From NCBI RefSeq assembly GCF_000156355.1, contig NZ_GG657896.1, forward strand, positions 35,862 to 99,861: DNA of 64,000 bases, given 5' to 3'. Shown here piece after piece: positions 62,922 to 64,000 of the stretch (position 1 is the first letter of the stretch; each line of letters starts with the position of its first letter). The notes below the pieces were generated by a model that worked only from the letters and a program-made list of their open reading frames with translations, made no database searches and was not told the DNA's origin. Made by a program: the position numbers and the translations under genes. Source of the stretch: Methylophaga thiooxydans DMS010 (GTDB taxonomy: Bacteria > Pseudomonadota > Gammaproteobacteria > Nitrosococcales > Methylophagaceae).

Positions 62922-62949
62922 AATATATAAGCGTTTACATAAATGCAAA
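62922..62949 (-). promoter_or_regulatory. Early promoter (Pe) of the prophage
   Basis: On the minus strand TTTGCA (62949-62944) and TATATT (62927-62922) are separated by 16 bases, 19 bases before the Ner-like ATG. The same sequence contains an imperfect inverted repeat, so repressor binding would block it. Confidence 0.55.
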
Positions 62950-62950
62950 C
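62933..62950. promoter_or_regulatory. Operator-like inverted repeat in the early promoter
   Basis: GTTTACA-TAAA-TGCAAAC is an imperfect palindrome centred between the -35 and -10 of the early promoter, suited to the CI/LexA-like repressor or the Ner-like protein. Confidence 0.55.
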
Positions 62951-62971
62951 AAAACATAACACCTGCAAAAA

Positions 62972-62985
62972 TTATGTACACATAA
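62972..62985. promoter_or_regulatory. Second operator-like repeat between Ner-like gene and repressor
   Basis: TTATGT-AC-ACATAA is a perfect six-base inverted repeat with a two-base spacer, 24 bases before the repressor start. It may be an autoregulatory site of the repressor. Confidence 0.5.
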
Positions 62986-63008
62986 AATAACATTGTCAAG
63001 GGCTTGTA

Positions 63009-63827
63009 ATGGAATCATTAGTTTACATTGGCGGCAGAATACTAGAGGAGCGTAAGCGTCTACGCTTAACCCAGCAGGATGTTGCTGACTTTGTTGGAAT
63101 CACAAGGCAGTCACAAGCCAAATATGAAAAAGGTGAACGTAGCCCTGATGCTATTTATTTAGAAAAAATATTAGGGCTTGGGTTTAATTCGTATTACGTG
63201 CTGACGGGGAACGAAACCTTTCCAACTCGATCCCACTTAGATGTTGATGATAATTCATCATCAACACATAGAAATTCAAACGAATCAGAAACTTATGAAA
63301 AGCGGGATCGAAAATCTAAAGTGGGGCAAGTCGATCCCACTTCCAACGAAGAAGTGGGATCGAGCATCAAAGACTATTCAGCAGGAACTGGTAGCATTAT
63401 GGAAACATTCGCCCACATCCCACTGTTTGATGTAAAAGCATCAGCTGGCAACGGTTATGTCATTCACGAGGAAGAGGAAACTGATGCACTTATATTCAAA
63501 AAAGAATGGATATATAACGAGCTACACAGCAGCCCAGCTAATTTATATCTGATTTATGTAGAAGGTGAGAGCATGGAGCCTGCATTGCGTCCAGGCGACG
63601 TTATACTCGTTGATCACACTGACAACGTTGCTAAACGTGACGGCATCTATGTAATCAGAATGGGTGAGTCATTACTAGTTAAACGGCTACAGCGCCTACC
63701 AAGTCAGCGGTTAAAGGTTACCAGTGATAATCCAGCTTATGAGCCTTTTGAGATATCACTGGATTTTGATTTGCAGAACGAGCTTTCGATTATTGGGCGA
63801 GTTGTTTGGAGTGGTCGTCGTCACTAA
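63009..63827 (+). CDS. XRE-S24 CI/LexA-like phage repressor
   Basis: A 272-aa lysogeny repressor. The N-terminal XRE helix-turn-helix is LRLTQQDVADFVGITRQSQA. A low-complexity linker (about 71-130) follows, then a LexA/CI-type S24 domain with autocleavage Ala146-Gly147 (KASAGNG), catalytic Ser188 (EGESMEPALRPGD) and Lys225 (LLVKRLQ). RecA-stimulated self-cleavage is expected, making the prophage SOS-inducible, unlike Mu. It is the only plus-strand regulator. The linker DNA contains repeats. Confidence 0.92.
   Translation: MESLVYIGGRILEERKRLRLTQQDVADFVGITRQSQAKYEKGERSPDAIYLEKILGLGFNSYYVLTGNETFPTRSHLDVDDNSSSTHRNSNESETYEKRDRKSKVGQVDPTSNEEVGSSIKDYSAGTGSIMETFAHIPLFDVKASAGNGYVIHEEEETDALIFKKEWIYNELHSSPANLYLIYVEGESMEPALRPGDVILVDHTDNVAKRDGIYVIRMGESLLVKRLQRLPSQRLKVTSDNPAYEPFEISLDFDLQNELSIIGRVVWSGRRH
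63331..63363. repeat. Perfect 13-bp inverted repeat inside the repressor linker
   Basis: TCGATCCCACTTC and GAAGTGGGATCGA flank a seven-base centre within the repressor gene. A direct copy of TCGATCCCACTT is at 63227-63238 and a partial one at 63302-63311. The repeats translate into the non-conserved linker, so they may be selected at the DNA or RNA level. Confidence 0.7.
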
Positions 63828-63834
63828 TGAGCTT

Positions 63835-63850
63835 GATCGCAATTCATGTG
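63835..63850 (-). repeat. Left-end transposase site (L3-like)
   Basis: GATCGCAATTCATGTG is an exact 16-base inverse copy of the core of the right-end sites (CACATGAATTGCGATC), pointing inward from the other end. It starts just after the repressor stop. Confidence 0.7.
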
Positions 63851-63875
63851 TCTAAATGTTTACTATATTTAAAAT

Positions 63876-63888
63876 GATCGCGATCCAT
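63876..63888 (-). repeat. Second left-end transposase site (L2-like)
   Basis: GATCGCGATCCAT differs from the site core at two positions and has the same orientation as 63835-63850, 41 bases farther out. Mu has L2 and L3 about this distance apart. Confidence 0.5.
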
Positions 63889-64000
63889 AATTAATTATTA
63901 AATAAGCTTTAAATGTTACTCAAACCCTCATTATTAAAAGCTTCTTCCCATTTAAAACCATTAAATCCCGTTATATCCCGTCTTACTTAATCCATCTGTC

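Larger units (their letters stand above)
26166..64000. mobile_element. Mu-like transposable prophage (left end beyond window)
   Basis: Gene order follows phage Mu in reverse orientation: repressor, Ner-like regulator, A, B, early genes, GemA, Mor, lysis, terminase, portal, F, G, I/Z, T, sheath, tube, chaperone, tape, N, P, 45-48, fibre, Com, methyltransferase. The right end is placed at TGT 26166-26168, just outside two tandem repeats of 20 bases. Copies of the repeat core occur inverted at 63835-63850 and 63876-63888. No matching ACA terminus is visible before base 64000, so the left end is probably just outside. All essential genes are uninterrupted. Confidence 0.9.
63828..64000. other. Left-end region of the prophage without genes
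   Basis: After the repressor stop the sequence is A/T-rich with no gene. It holds the two transposase-site-like repeats and is expected to run to the left end. No terminal ACA was found and L1 is not seen, so the terminus probably lies beyond 64000. Confidence 0.55.

Overview
The window comes from a gammaproteobacterium of moderate GC content. The evidence is a complete cbb3-type cytochrome oxidase operon (cco), a PP0621-family gene with pilS/pilR-like regulators, bamD, glnB next to nadE, typA and ygfZ. The content would fit a Thiotrichales/Methylophaga-like organism, but the window alone does not fix the genus.

Positions 1-26141 are chromosomal core. First come the end of ccoN, then ccoO-ccoQ-ccoP and a 38-residue membrane peptide closed by a terminator. 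These are followed by the assembly genes ccoG-ccoH-ccoI-ccoS. Next is a large membrane-bound GGDEF/EAL protein with two PAS domains. On the minus strand lie an unknown membrane-anchored protein, dtd and pip. The operon sucC-sucD-nadE-glnB is on the plus strand. Envelope genes follow (bamD, an L,D-transpeptidase, an Lpp-like lipoprotein), then suhB, typA, a PP0621-family protein with pilS/pilR-like regulators, and ygfZ on the minus strand.

From about 26166 to the end of the window (at least 37.8 kb) there is a Mu-like transposable prophage in reverse orientation. Its right end abuts ygfZ, and its repressor end is at the right of the window. Read from right to left it holds: an S24-type repressor on the plus strand, an operator region, a Ner-like regulator, transposase A, ATPase B, early genes that include a phage-borne csrA, GemA, Mor, an AAA_25-type ATPase, endolysin, holin, terminase, portal, F and G head genes, protease/scaffold, capsid, a contractile tail set (sheath, tube, chaperone with a -2 frameshift, tape measure, baseplate), fibre genes, a phospholipase A2-like protein, Com, a D12-class adenine methyltransferase, and two unknown genes at the extreme right end. 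Two tandem 20-bp repeats at 26173-26214 and inverted copies near 63835-63888 look like transposase-binding end sites. The structural set appears complete and intact, so the prophage may be functional. The left terminus itself is not seen and probably lies just past base 64000.

Genes below the usual length cutoff recovered here are csrA (59 aa), a 57-aa membrane protein before the small terminase gene, a 35-aa frame between F and G, the frameshift extension of the tail chaperone, and the 38-aa peptide after ccoP. No tRNA, rRNA or CRISPR array was seen. No stretch longer than 300 bases lacks a gene.
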